A stretch of 64,000 bases of DNA from Butyrivibrio sp. AE2015 (GCF_000420825.1 NZ_ATVR01000001.1:62001-126000), one strand, 5' to 3'; counted from the stretch's first letter, positions 31,516 to 40,175 are shown. Notes: a model not told the origin generated them from the letters alone. Numbers and translations are program-made.

Positions 31516-32793
31516 ATGTTTATATATTTAATCATTAATATCATCATATTTTTACTAACCGGAAGTGGACAGGACAATATTTTTTTGGCTAATTCAAATA
31601 TTAGGTTTCAAACTATAGAAGTTATTGAAAAAGCCGAAAGCCATAGGGAATGCAATGAAGAATCAAATAACAATGATCTTTATAAGACCTATTTGAACGA
31701 TAATACAAAACATGATGATTTAGCTACAAATTCATGGCATATTTATCAACATGATAATCCTATTTCTGTTAATACAGTCATTAACTATCATGGGAAGGGA
31801 CTAAGTAATTTTGGAAAAGTTGTAGCTGTTGGTACTGGTATTAGGAAAAATGATGGTATAGTTCCCACAGAAGCTGATTATGGATTTGTAGCGAATGTTA
31901 TTGATAAAGATACCATTTCAATCGAAAACTACAACAACACGGATAAGGATGTAAAAACCACACTAATTTATGTAGAAAAGAGCGATGGTAATCATACCAA
32001 TAAATTTTCAGATTATGAGCTGATATCTGGGTACAGTAAATGTGACGATGGATTTGGATATATAACTGTGACATTTTCAACGGGTAAAGAGCTGTCAATT
32101 GGTGTTTTAAAATTTGATGAAGATCTATATGTATGCAATATAGAGGACTATGCGATCAACTCAGAAGCACTTGTTCAATACAGAAAAAGAATTACGGAAA
32201 AGATGCAGAAACTAGGAATTACTCCTGAGAATTCTACAAATACAAATTATATCTATTACCCAATAGTCGCACAGGCTAATGAAAAGGATGATGTTCCCTA
32301 CTGGTTGGACATGGCAGAGAAACTTACTGAAGATTCATGGACTAATGCACATAAAGTAATGGTATTTTATAATTATATAAGAGAGAATATTGCCTATGAT
32401 CAATGGATTATTTCGCAAGGAGAGCAAACTAGGTGGAAGCTGTATAATAGTTATGATGGTAGCCAGTACATAAGTCACATAAAAGTTGGTGTATGTCAGG
32501 ATGTTTCACATATTTTAGCAATTATGTGTAGAAATGAAGGAATTCCAGCAGTTGTAGTTGCAAACGGAAATCATATGTGGACAATGGTTTATTTATATAA
32601 TAGATGGGTTACCTACGATATTACAAACGATATGATACACTATGCATACAATAAAGATCCTGCTGTATGGACAGACAAAGACAATAAGAATAATTACATT
32701 CATATTGAAAAAATTAATTCAATAGAAGATATTAGATTTATAGGTATAGGAAACTATGAAGATATGAAGGCATATGGAGTGTTGAACAACTAA
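31516..32793 (+). CDS. Secreted transglutaminase-like protein with the shared island domain
   Basis: 425 aa. Signal peptide or anchor at about 1-15 (FIYLIINIIIFLLTG). Residues 70-210 match the extracellular domain of the membrane protein at 27073. Residues about 270-375 are a transglutaminase-like (cysteine protease fold) domain with a full triad: C327 in VGVCQDVSH, H353 in NGNHMWTMV and D368 in VTYDITND. Bacterial members usually act as proteases or peptide cross-linkers outside the cell. The ATG at 31516 is chosen; a TTG at 31504 overlaps the TTGGAG ribosome site. 20 nt behind the 97-aa gene. Confidence 0.85.
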   Translation: MFIYLIINIIIFLLTGSGQDNIFLANSNIRFQTIEVIEKAESHRECNEESNNNDLYKTYLNDNTKHDDLATNSWHIYQHDNPISVNTVINYHGKGLSNFGKVVAVGTGIRKNDGIVPTEADYGFVANVIDKDTISIENYNNTDKDVKTTLIYVEKSDGNHTNKFSDYELISGYSKCDDGFGYITVTFSTGKELSIGVLKFDEDLYVCNIEDYAINSEALVQYRKRITEKMQKLGITPENSTNTNYIYYPIVAQANEKDDVPYWLDMAEKLTEDSWTNAHKVMVFYNYIRENIAYDQWIISQGEQTRWKLYNSYDGSQYISHIKVGVCQDVSHILAIMCRNEGIPAVVVANGNHMWTMVYLYNRWVTYDITNDMIHYAYNKDPAVWTDKDNKNNYIHIEKINSIEDIRFIGIGNYEDMKAYGVLNN

Positions 32794-32850
32794 CTATTTT
32801 ACTTTAGATAAAGAAATAATAAACAAAGTGATTAAAAGGAGAGCACTTAT

Positions 32851-34656
32851 ATGGATGGAAATTTCAAGAAAAAGAAGAGTATTAGAATTATAATTAGAGA
32901 CGATAAAAATAATAAAAGAACCCCAACATCACCAGCGATAGGACAAAAACCATCTAGAAATGCTCTCGACTTGAAGCCTTTTAGAGAGCCTATAGCTCCT
33001 GCTAAACAGGAAACTACACCTGTTATTGAAGAAAAAACAGATGTAAACGAGTCAGTAGTTTCAGATCCACCAAAGCGTCAATATCAAAAGGAGCAAATTA
33101 TAAGAATAGGGAAAATTGAAGCAGCGTTTCAAAGAGATATTACTGACGATATAACTATAATAATCGAAGAAATAAAAACAGGGGATAAAGTAAGAGGATA
33201 TATTAAAGACGAACGTCAATTTAATATAAAAAGCGAATATGATGACTACTTGGATAAGAATGAGTATTATGTCAATCGCCATACAACTGTTCTATATAAA
33301 ATAAAGAAATCTGATGACGGAAATAGAAAAGCTTACTGGATTTCACCAATAAAAGTAGAAAACAAAACAGATATTGATAAATTAGAGATATGCTTACGAA
33401 AATACTATGATAATAATCCAATATATGCTGGGTACAGAAAAATCATCGAACAAATTGCTATGACACGTGATATTGAACAAAGCGAGATATATGCTTTAAT
33501 AAATTCCGGAAATAGCGAATATGAAATATTGACCGAAAAGATTATACAATATTATCTGAATGATAAGATAATAAGTGAAGCAACTGCAGATGAGCTACTT
33601 AAGTTGATACTGGATAGTTCTTCCACTTTTAGCGTCGAATACACATTTGGAAGCAAATTCCTTGAATACATGTCTTATTTAATCAAGAAATTTCCAGATA
33701 AAAAGGACGTCTATTACAATGATAAAGCTAAGGTAATTGTAAAAAAAGACGATGAAGAGATTATTACTAAATTCATCGATGAGTATCTGGATAAAGAAAG
33801 CGATTTAAATAGAATATCAAGATTGATACAGTGTCTTGACATAGATATTCTTCTCAGATATGAAAAATATGAAAGATACGCATCTGATTTTCAAAAAAGT
33901 GTTCTTGAGAAGAAAAAAATAAAAGAAAGGGCAGAGCAAATCGAGAAAGAAAATATACTTGATATTATAAGAGCACGGAGAATAGAAAACTTTATTCATT
34001 TTACGAATGTCAAGAATATAGACAATATAATGGCAAATGGATTATTGGCTAATAATGAAATTAATTCCAGAAATATTGAAAGTTTTTCATCAGACGATAA
34101 TAGATTTGATTACCTTAATAAAGCTTGGAATGCTACAGCAGAATATGACATGAGAAATGCTATATGTATTTCTGTAAGTTTTCCGAATTGTGAAATGTTA
34201 TATAGAAAGCAAAGAGATGAGGAGCTTCAGGGGGAGAGATGGTGCATATTCCTCATTGATCCTAAGAAAATAATTGAGAAAAATTGTCAATATTTCAACT
34301 ACAATTCGGCTGCGGCAAGATTTAGACATCATGAAATATTTGATAAGGCAGTGGATTTCAGAGATATTTTTGCGGAAAATGTTAAAGGTAAAAATAGCGA
34401 AGAAATAATAACACGTAGATTCCCAACAGATAATGAATATTCAAAATATCCGACCAGTCCACAAGCTGAAATTACTTGTTTTGAGAAAATAGAGTTGGCA
34501 TGCATTAAGGAATGTGTATTTAAAGATGAAAGAACACGCTCCGTGTACCAAAACAGATTAGAATCTGCAGGTATACGTACAAGTGTTAACCCATGGTATT
34601 TTGGATATGGTCCATATTCAAACATAGGGGCACAGGAGAATCAATCTAATGGCTAA
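32851..34656 (+). CDS. DarT1-like DNA ADP-ribosyltransferase toxin with long N-terminal extension
   Basis: 601 aa. The C-terminal DarT domain (about 376-560, DUF4433 type) has FIHFTNVKNIDNIMANGLL with the NAD-binding H383, AICISVSFPNCEMLY, and YPTSPQAEI with the presumed catalytic E540. DarT enzymes use NAD+ to ADP-ribosylate bases in single-stranded DNA; the DarT1 branch paired with NADAR proteins is reported to act on guanosine. Ordinary DarT proteins are about 200 aa, so the first 375 residues are extra: a basic Pro-rich linker (1-75) and then mostly helical sequence that I do not recognise. It overlaps the antitoxin gene by 8 nt and lies 57 nt after the transglutaminase-like gene, without a terminator between. 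Confidence 0.8.
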   Translation: MDGNFKKKKSIRIIIRDDKNNKRTPTSPAIGQKPSRNALDLKPFREPIAPAKQETTPVIEEKTDVNESVVSDPPKRQYQKEQIIRIGKIEAAFQRDITDDITIIIEEIKTGDKVRGYIKDERQFNIKSEYDDYLDKNEYYVNRHTTVLYKIKKSDDGNRKAYWISPIKVENKTDIDKLEICLRKYYDNNPIYAGYRKIIEQIAMTRDIEQSEIYALINSGNSEYEILTEKIIQYYLNDKIISEATADELLKLILDSSSTFSVEYTFGSKFLEYMSYLIKKFPDKKDVYYNDKAKVIVKKDDEEIITKFIDEYLDKESDLNRISRLIQCLDIDILLRYEKYERYASDFQKSVLEKKKIKERAEQIEKENILDIIRARRIENFIHFTNVKNIDNIMANGLLANNEINSRNIESFSSDDNRFDYLNKAWNATAEYDMRNAICISVSFPNCEMLYRKQRDEELQGERWCIFLIDPKKIIEKNCQYFNYNSAAARFRHHEIFDKAVDFRDIFAENVKGKNSEEIITRRFPTDNEYSKYPTSPQAEITCFEKIELACIKECVFKDERTRSVYQNRLESAGIRTSVNPWYFGYGPYSNIGAQENQSNG

Positions 34657-35356
34657 ACGACCTGTTTTTTGTGCATCAACAAAAGAACCGTATTGTATAA
34701 AAAAAGATGTGGAATTCACATACTATGGTGGCTTTTCGCTACAGCAAAAACAAAAATGTGTGTATAGCCTTCACGAGAGTTATCACAAGGAGTTTCTTGA
34801 TAAAAAGATTTTAGAAATCTCCACAAAATCACCAGACCCAGTTGGTGTTGGACTAAGCGCATTTAATCTTCTTGTTATTATGAATAATGACAAGAAATAT
34901 TCCGTTGAACAGCTTTTTCAATCTAGTAAGGTGTTTGAATTTGGGGGGCCGTATAAAGATCTGCTTAATAAAAGTCCAAGAGAAGCCAAAAAAGATATTC
35001 GTTTAAAAACCAGTGGAAAACTTATAGGATTCTCTTTGGGTAAATTGGAATTTAAGCTTGAGCCTAAGACATATTTTTATAATTGGCTATATATAAATGC
35101 CTTGGCTCAAAATACCAGATTGTCAGAAGAAATAAAGGAATATGAAGCCTTTACTGATATTGAATTCAATCCAGAAAAATCAATAAACTGTCAGGCAGAG
35201 GCAGCTGCAATATATGTTGGACTATTAAAAAGCGGAATGCTTGAAGCTGCGCTGAAGAGCAAAGAAGATTTCTTGAGTATTATTTATAAGAACAGTAATA
35301 AGAAGATAAAGACATATGAACAACTAAGTATAAGTGATTTTTTTAGAAATACTTAG
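34649..35356 (+). CDS. NADAR-family antitoxin of DarT1 (DarT1-associated NADAR protein)
   Basis: 235 aa. The pattern RPVFCASTKEPY, EFTYYGGFSLQQKQK, VGLSAFNLLV, SVEQLFQSSKVFEFGGPY, REAKKDIRLKTSGKLIGF and DIEFNPEKSINCQAEAAA matches the DarT1-associated NADAR antitoxins, which remove ADP-ribose from DNA guanosine and so undo the toxin. It starts 8 nt inside the toxin gene, so the pair is translationally coupled. No terminator is seen behind it. Confidence 0.85.
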   Translation: MAKRPVFCASTKEPYCIKKDVEFTYYGGFSLQQKQKCVYSLHESYHKEFLDKKILEISTKSPDPVGVGLSAFNLLVIMNNDKKYSVEQLFQSSKVFEFGGPYKDLLNKSPREAKKDIRLKTSGKLIGFSLGKLEFKLEPKTYFYNWLYINALAQNTRLSEEIKEYEAFTDIEFNPEKSINCQAEAAAIYVGLLKSGMLEAALKSKEDFLSIIYKNSNKKIKTYEQLSISDFFRNT

Positions 35357-35667
35357 CATAGCATATTTTAAGTTATCAATTTAAGGGCAAAAAAAGGAGC
35401 CTAAAATAATAGACTCGCAGAACTCATATCATCGAGTGAAAGTGCAGTGAAAATGAAATACTTAAGACTCCTTGAAAAATGCAGAAAGAAGTTATCTGAG
35501 TGAAGATTATAAATTTTTAATCCTGATTTTAGAATTGTTTAATTCAATACCGTTACTATCGGAAGGTGCCGAACTGTATATATATCAAACAGTGAGGTAC
35601 CTTTATTATTTATGTGAAGAGAATGCAAGGGAAACAATTTCTAACACAAAGAGAAGGAGAATAAGAG
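35357..35667. other. Spacer between antitoxin and RiPP precursor, holding possible broken small frame
   Basis: 311 bases. A frame 35472-35684 (70 aa, TTG start, no ribosome site, reading through the RiPP ribosome site) has protein-like composition (FLILILELFNSIPLLSEGAE). A second short frame, ATG at 35455 to a stop at 35503-35505, would continue smoothly into it if one base were missing near 35504. This may be a frameshifted gene or chance. No convincing promoter or terminator seen. Confidence 0.3.
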
Positions 35668-36015
35668 ATGAGAGATACTATTGAAAAAATGAAGGAGATT
35701 TTTGAGAACGAAACTCTTCTTAAGGAGATGCTTTCGAACGAGAAGCCGGAGGATGCCCAGAATTGGCTCTCTGAACATGGGGTGGAGTTGAGTCTTGATC
35801 AAATTGAGACCTTGGGAGATAGCTTGAAAAAGGTAGCAAGTGGAGAAATAACGAAAGAACAGCTTGAGAGTGCAGCCAACGGGGAACTTTCAGAGGATGA
35901 TCTTGAAGAGGTTTCCGGTGGATTCTCGGCACTAGAATGGGGGGGCGCGCTTGGTTTTACTGGCGTAACAATGGCGCCTTTTGCAGTCTGCCTTGCAGCA
36001 ACACTTATGTGGTAA
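35668..36015 (+). CDS. Nif11-like leader RiPP/bacteriocin precursor
   Basis: 115 aa. N-terminal Nif11-type leader: LKEMLSNEKPEDAQNWLSEH, GVELSLDQIETL and an acidic ELSEDDLEEVSGG ending in a double-glycine at 84-85, where a C39-peptidase transporter would cut. The 30-residue core (86-115) is hydrophobic, Gly/Ala-rich with one Cys (C108), three aromatic Phe and two Trp: FSALEWGGALGF, then TGVTMAPFAV and CLAATLMW. AAGGAG lies 9 nt before the ATG. No modification enzyme, peptidase or ABC exporter is nearby, so it is an orphan whose processing genes lie elsewhere or which is unmodified. Confidence 0.85.
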   Translation: MRDTIEKMKEIFENETLLKEMLSNEKPEDAQNWLSEHGVELSLDQIETLGDSLKKVASGEITKEQLESAANGELSEDDLEEVSGGFSALEWGGALGFTGVTMAPFAVCLAATLMW

Positions 36016-36191
36016 ATATATGAGGACTTTGGCGGATAATCAAACTTTTTGAGGGTTTGCCAAGCGTTTTGAGGGTCTGACTTGAGGGTCAGAGTTCTAG
36101 GTCTATTTTCCTGCTTATCCAACATCCCATATATAACTTTTTCCCTCCGTAATATGTGATTTACTAACCTTTGTTGCTTACCGCGGGATAT
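36016..36191. repeat. Short direct repeats after the RiPP gene
   Basis: TTGAGGGT occurs three times, at 36049-36056, 36069-36076 and 36082-36089, each followed by YTG or CAG. The rest of the spacer to 36191 shows no gene. The repeats may be a degraded structure or a binding array; nothing more can be said. Confidence 0.4.
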
Positions 36192-36318
36192 AAGCCATGC
36201 ATGAACTCGGAAGCAAAGCTTCCTTCGTCGCGGGCTGGCGCCCTATAAAAAAAGATACATAAAAGCTCTTTAGTGAGTAAACTCCCATTGAGCTTTTATG
36301 TATCTTTTTGCATGGCTT
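36192..36318. repeat. Structured inverted-repeat element / tRNA-Arg terminator
   Basis: An outer inverted repeat AAGCCATGCA (36192-36201) / TGCATGGCTT (36309-36318) encloses three hairpins: GGAAGC-AAA-GCTTCC (36209-36223), GGGC-TGGC-GCCC (36232-36243) and a perfect 20-bp stem (36249-36268 with 36290-36309). On the minus strand the long stem is followed by seven T, so it serves as the terminator of the tRNA-Arg transcript. The whole resembles a multibranched RNA or a small mobile repeat. Confidence 0.65.
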
Positions 36319-36332
36319 GTAGCCTTCACGAA

Positions 36333-36406
36333 TGTTCCCGATGCGATTCGAACGCACGACCTTCCGCTTAGGAGGCGGACGCTCTATCCTGCTGAGCTAC
36401 GGAAAC
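36333..36406 (-). tRNA. tRNA-Arg(CCU)
   Basis: Read on the minus strand: 7-bp acceptor GTTTCCG/CGGGAAC (one G-U), D-arm GCTC...GAGC, anticodon stem TCCGC/GCGGA with loop CTCCTAA, so anticodon CCU reading AGG, and a T-arm with TTCGAAT. Discriminator A at 36333; CCA is not encoded. Its 3' end faces the accessory island, a common integration point, but no repeated copy of the 3' end was found at the far side of the island. Confidence 0.95.
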
Positions 36407-36417
36407 ATGCACAAATA

Positions 36418-36446
36418 ATATTAACATAAAGATATTTGTTATTCAA
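36418..36446 (-). promoter_or_regulatory. Promoter of tRNA-Arg
   Basis: On the minus strand TTGAAT (36441-36446), 17 bases, TAATAT (36418-36423). The -10 ends 11 bases before the mature tRNA 5' end, a usual distance. Confidence 0.7.
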
Positions 36447-36564
36447 GTGCGTTGGCTAAGTATAAAAAGCGCTTTACTGAGCTAATATAGATACGTAAAA
36501 TATATTATGATATTTTGAATGAGAAAATGGAAAGTCGCATTAGACTAAAATAATCCAATAATTA

Positions 36565-37635
36565 ATGAACATCAGAAAAAGCAGCATGGATAATAAGAAA
36601 AGAGCAAAGAAAATAATAATATCAATTCTTACAGGAGCAGTAATGCTCCTTATTTCGTCGTGTGGAAATAGTAAAAGACAAGAACAGATAGATTATATCT
36701 CTGAAAAATACAGTGTTTCTGAAGAAAATCAGCTTATAGTCTATACTTCCCATAAAGAAGAAGTGTACCTTCCAATAATCAGAGAATTTGAGAACAGAAC
36801 CGGGATATGGGTTGAGGTGCACGCCGGCGGAACAGCAGAAATGATGCAGCAGGCAAAAGAAGCATCTGAAAAAAGCGAATGTGACGTCATGTTTGGTGGC
36901 GGAATAGAAAGCTATGAAGCGCAAAAAGATATCTTTTTACCATATAAAACCAGTGAAGTTCAGTATCTGGACAAGGCCTATGTGTCAGAAGAAGGGGCAT
37001 GGACTGCGTTTACAGAGCTTCCAATAGTATTTATCTATAACAGGAAACTGGTATCCTCATCTGAAGCGCCAAGATCGTGGAAAGATCTCTTTGATGAAAA
37101 ATGGAAAGGCAAAATTGCCTATGCAGATCTTAATAATTCAGGGACAAGCTTTACCATTATCTCAACTATGGAGCAGCTTTTCCACGAATCTTACGAAGCA
37201 TTACTTCCAAGGTTTTATGAGCAGCTTGATGGAAATATCTTGAAATCATCAGGAGACATCATACCTGAAGTTTCTGATGGCGACTGCCTTGTAGGAATAA
37301 CTCTGGAAGAAACAGCAAAAAAATACATTGAGCTCGGCTATGAGATTTCTATCATATATCCAAACGATGGGACAAGCGCAGTTCCTGATGGTTGTGCCAT
37401 GCTAAAAAATGCCCCCCACAGCTACAATGCAGGAAAATTCATAGACTTTGTTGTTGGCTACGATACACAGCAATATGCCATGGACAATTTTTATAGAAGA
37501 CCTGTTAGAACAGATGTAGAGCTTACTTCTAGTTATGGATCCATAAAAGAGATTTCATTTGATGTAAAAAAGTCAGCAGATGAAGAAACAAAAGTTTTTT
37601 CACTGTGGAATGAACTCACAAAGAAGGAGGACTGA
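36565..37635 (+). CDS. Lipoprotein binding protein of the iron/AfuA-FbpA type, sensory partner of the two-component system
   Basis: 356 aa. Lipoprotein signal with lipobox LLISSC (Cys about 33). The fold is that of extracellular binding proteins for ferric iron or related small anions: QLIVYTSHKEE, GTAEMMQQ, TAFTELPIVFIYN, WKDLFDEKWKGKI and DGTSAVPDGCAML. It is followed after 2 nt by a sensor kinase and not by a permease, so it probably presents ligand to that kinase. Alternative start ATG at 36586. No strong ribosome site is seen. Confidence 0.82.
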   Translation: MNIRKSSMDNKKRAKKIIISILTGAVMLLISSCGNSKRQEQIDYISEKYSVSEENQLIVYTSHKEEVYLPIIREFENRTGIWVEVHAGGTAEMMQQAKEASEKSECDVMFGGGIESYEAQKDIFLPYKTSEVQYLDKAYVSEEGAWTAFTELPIVFIYNRKLVSSSEAPRSWKDLFDEKWKGKIAYADLNNSGTSFTIISTMEQLFHESYEALLPRFYEQLDGNILKSSGDIIPEVSDGDCLVGITLEETAKKYIELGYEISIIYPNDGTSAVPDGCAMLKNAPHSYNAGKFIDFVVGYDTQQYAMDNFYRRPVRTDVELTSSYGSIKEISFDVKKSADEETKVFSLWNELTKKED

Positions 37636-37637
37636 AG

Positions 37638-39344
37638 ATGAATCTGATAAGACAGTCCTTCAAAAGACAGCTCTTTGCAATACTGATGATAACCACTGTA
37701 ATATTGGTAATCTGCGGTGGAATCCTTACTATACAGGGATTTCAGGCAAGGCTTACAGCTGATTATGAGAAAAGAGATATTGAGCAGAGCAGGATAATCA
37801 ATACAAGACTCATAAATGACCTTGAGCAGGCAGAGCGTGCAGTGCAGGAGCTTTCAGAAAATGAAGTTATAATAAATGCCATTTCAAGGAAAAGGAACAA
37901 TTCACTAAGTATTTATTCAGAGCTTTACGCAATTTCAAAGGATATTCGCGATTTTGCTGCTGTGGATATATATCAGGGAAGCAAGTGCATATTCAGCACT
38001 GCAACAAGTTCATTATCAAAAGAACTGCCATTAAACTATTCAGTGTTAAGAGAAGCGGCAGAGAAAGAATACAGTATCATTTTTTCTCTTGATCCGACAT
38101 ATTCATCAGAAAATGGCGCAGACATCCTCATAGCAAAAGAGATTAATGGAGAAGAAAATCAGGGATTTGTTGTAGTTAGGATTGAGCAGGAAGAAATAGA
38201 GTCAAGATTAAAAGACAGTATTAATGCCAAAGACGGATTTATGCTTACGGACAGATTTTTTAGACCCTATTGCCTTATTGGAACAGCCAAAGATGGTAAA
38301 GCCTTAGCACTTATAAGGAACAACCTCCTCAATAATACAGGCTATAACAGCAACATAATAGGAAACGTGTACATAAATGAAGTGGGAGAGACAGGACTTC
38401 TCAGCGTTTATATTACACCGCCGGTTCTTGGTGAATCCGCGGTAAAAGTAGGGTATCAGATACTGATATTTGAGGCAATAATAAGTATATTTATATGTCT
38501 TTTGGTGGCTTCAAGGCTGAGCGCATACTTTTCAAAACCAATAAATATATTGTCTTCCGGAATGAAGACCTTTAGAAAAGGTGACTTCGATACCAAGATT
38601 GAGCTCAACAGAGAAGATGAGTTTGAGCAGCTGGCAGTTGGATTTAACAAAATGACCTCGCAGCTTAAGCAGACCATAAATGAAAGAGTAAAAGCTGAGC
38701 GAACGATAAATGAGACCAGAATACAGATGATGCAGGCCCAGCTAAATCCGCACTTTTTGTATAACACTCTGGATACAATAAAATGGGTGGCAAAAGCAAA
38801 CGGTGTTCCTGAAGTAGCAACAATGTCAGCTTCACTGGCTGGGATACTCAGGACCAGCATATCTGAGAAGCAGTTCTGCAAGCTGTCAAAAGAGCTGGAA
38901 CTGATTCAGAATTATTGCGAGATACAAAAAATCCGATTCGATGACAAATTTGACATTACTATAGATGTGCCACAAGATGTGATGGATGCTATCATTCCTA
39001 AGCTTATCATGCAGCCGATAGTGGAAAATGCCATTATTCATGGAATGAACGAGACCGAAAACGGGCATATCTATGTAGCTGCCGTAAGAGATAAGAATGA
39101 AGAAAAAGATCTTTTGAAAATATCAATACAGGATGACGGAGTCGGAATAAGTGATGAGATGATGAAGGCACTTAACAACGACGATGTGGAGACATTAAAA
39201 GGCCATCTTGGGCTTAATAATGTAAATACAATTATCAGATTATATTATGGAAAAGAGTATGGAGTAATGGCAGTAAGACCTTCAGAAGGAGGCACTGTAA
39301 TGATCATTACGCTTCCATATTCTGAAAAAGAACCGGAGCAGTAA
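37638..39344 (+). CDS. Sensor histidine kinase (HAMP, LytS/YesM-type)
   Basis: 568 aa. Membrane segments at about 12-34 and 275-297 flank an extracytoplasmic sensor domain. HAMP at about 295-350, then the His_kinase core QAQLNPHFLYNTL with phospho-accepting H372, and a GHKL ATPase (VENAIIHG, DDGVGIS, GHLGLNNV). It phosphorylates the response regulator encoded next. Context with the binding protein upstream suggests it senses the liganded lipoprotein. Confidence 0.92.
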   Translation: MNLIRQSFKRQLFAILMITTVILVICGGILTIQGFQARLTADYEKRDIEQSRIINTRLINDLEQAERAVQELSENEVIINAISRKRNNSLSIYSELYAISKDIRDFAAVDIYQGSKCIFSTATSSLSKELPLNYSVLREAAEKEYSIIFSLDPTYSSENGADILIAKEINGEENQGFVVVRIEQEEIESRLKDSINAKDGFMLTDRFFRPYCLIGTAKDGKALALIRNNLLNNTGYNSNIIGNVYINEVGETGLLSVYITPPVLGESAVKVGYQILIFEAIISIFICLLVASRLSAYFSKPINILSSGMKTFRKGDFDTKIELNREDEFEQLAVGFNKMTSQLKQTINERVKAERTINETRIQMMQAQLNPHFLYNTLDTIKWVAKANGVPEVATMSASLAGILRTSISEKQFCKLSKELELIQNYCEIQKIRFDDKFDITIDVPQDVMDAIIPKLIMQPIVENAIIHGMNETENGHIYVAAVRDKNEEKDLLKISIQDDGVGISDEMMKALNNDDVETLKGHLGLNNVNTIIRLYYGKEYGVMAVRPSEGGTVMIITLPYSEKEPEQ

Positions 39345-39346
39345 AA

Positions 39347-40111
39347 ATGACAAAAGTACTCATTGTAGACGATGAAAAATATGTGCGCTTGGGAATAAAA
39401 GCAGAGACAGACTGGACACTTATTGGATGCGAAGTAGTGGGCGAAGCTGCTAATGGAATAGAAGCTCTTGAAGTAGCAGAGAATACAAAGCCTGACCTTG
39501 TCATCTCAGATATCAGAATGCCTAAAATGGACGGAATAGAGCTGGCAGAAAAACTGATTGATAAGTATCCCGGGATAAAAGTTGTTTTCCTTACAGCCTA
39601 TAATGAATTTGAATATGCCAGAAAAGCAATAAGGATTGGAGTCTCTGACTATATTTTAAAGCCATTCCAGGATGGCGAACTTGAGGGAGTGATCCAGAGA
39701 CTATTGCACCTGCATCCCAATCTTCCGGCAAAAGAAATCGAGCTTGAAAATGAACTTATTTCCATAAAAGGGAAGGATGAAATTGCTAACAGGTACGTAC
39801 AATCAGCTATTGAATATATTGAAAAGAACTACACAGATACGAACTTTAGTGTTGGAAAACTGGCAGAATCCTTAAGCGTAAGTGAAGGCCATATAAGCAG
39901 GCTTTTTAAATCTGAAACGGATAACAGTATAAATAACTATCTGACAAAATACAGAATAAAAAGAGCAATGGACTACTTAAAAGATATAAATATCAAAGTA
40001 TATGAAGTTGCAGAGAAGGTAGGATATCAGGATATTGCCTATTTTTCTAATACATTCAAGAAACTGACAGGTAAGAACCCCTCTGATTATCAGGCAAAGG
40101 GACTTCAGTAA
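39347..40111 (+). CDS. Response regulator, receiver plus AraC-type DNA-binding domain
   Basis: 254 aa. Receiver domain 1-120 with the acidic pair DD (8-9), phospho-acceptor D55 in LVISDIRMPKMDG, and a Lys in DYILKPF. The C-terminal AraC helix-turn-helix pair lies at about 150-250 (LAESLSVSEGHISRLFK and VAEKVGYQDIAYFSNTFKK). Starts 2 nt after the kinase. It most likely activates the transporter genes from 40257 on. Confidence 0.94.
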   Translation: MTKVLIVDDEKYVRLGIKAETDWTLIGCEVVGEAANGIEALEVAENTKPDLVISDIRMPKMDGIELAEKLIDKYPGIKVVFLTAYNEFEYARKAIRIGVSDYILKPFQDGELEGVIQRLLHLHPNLPAKEIELENELISIKGKDEIANRYVQSAIEYIEKNYTDTNFSVGKLAESLSVSEGHISRLFKSETDNSINNYLTKYRIKRAMDYLKDINIKVYEVAEKVGYQDIAYFSNTFKKLTGKNPSDYQAKGLQ

Positions 40112-40175
40112 AACATATCAAAATATTACAAAAAATATCAGAATTGTCTTCTCAAAAAATTTATAAACAAATCAT

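Noticed and set aside
36049..36089. TTGAGGGT repeats as a CRISPR remnant
   Set aside because: Units are only 8 bases with unequal spacers of 12 and 5 bases.
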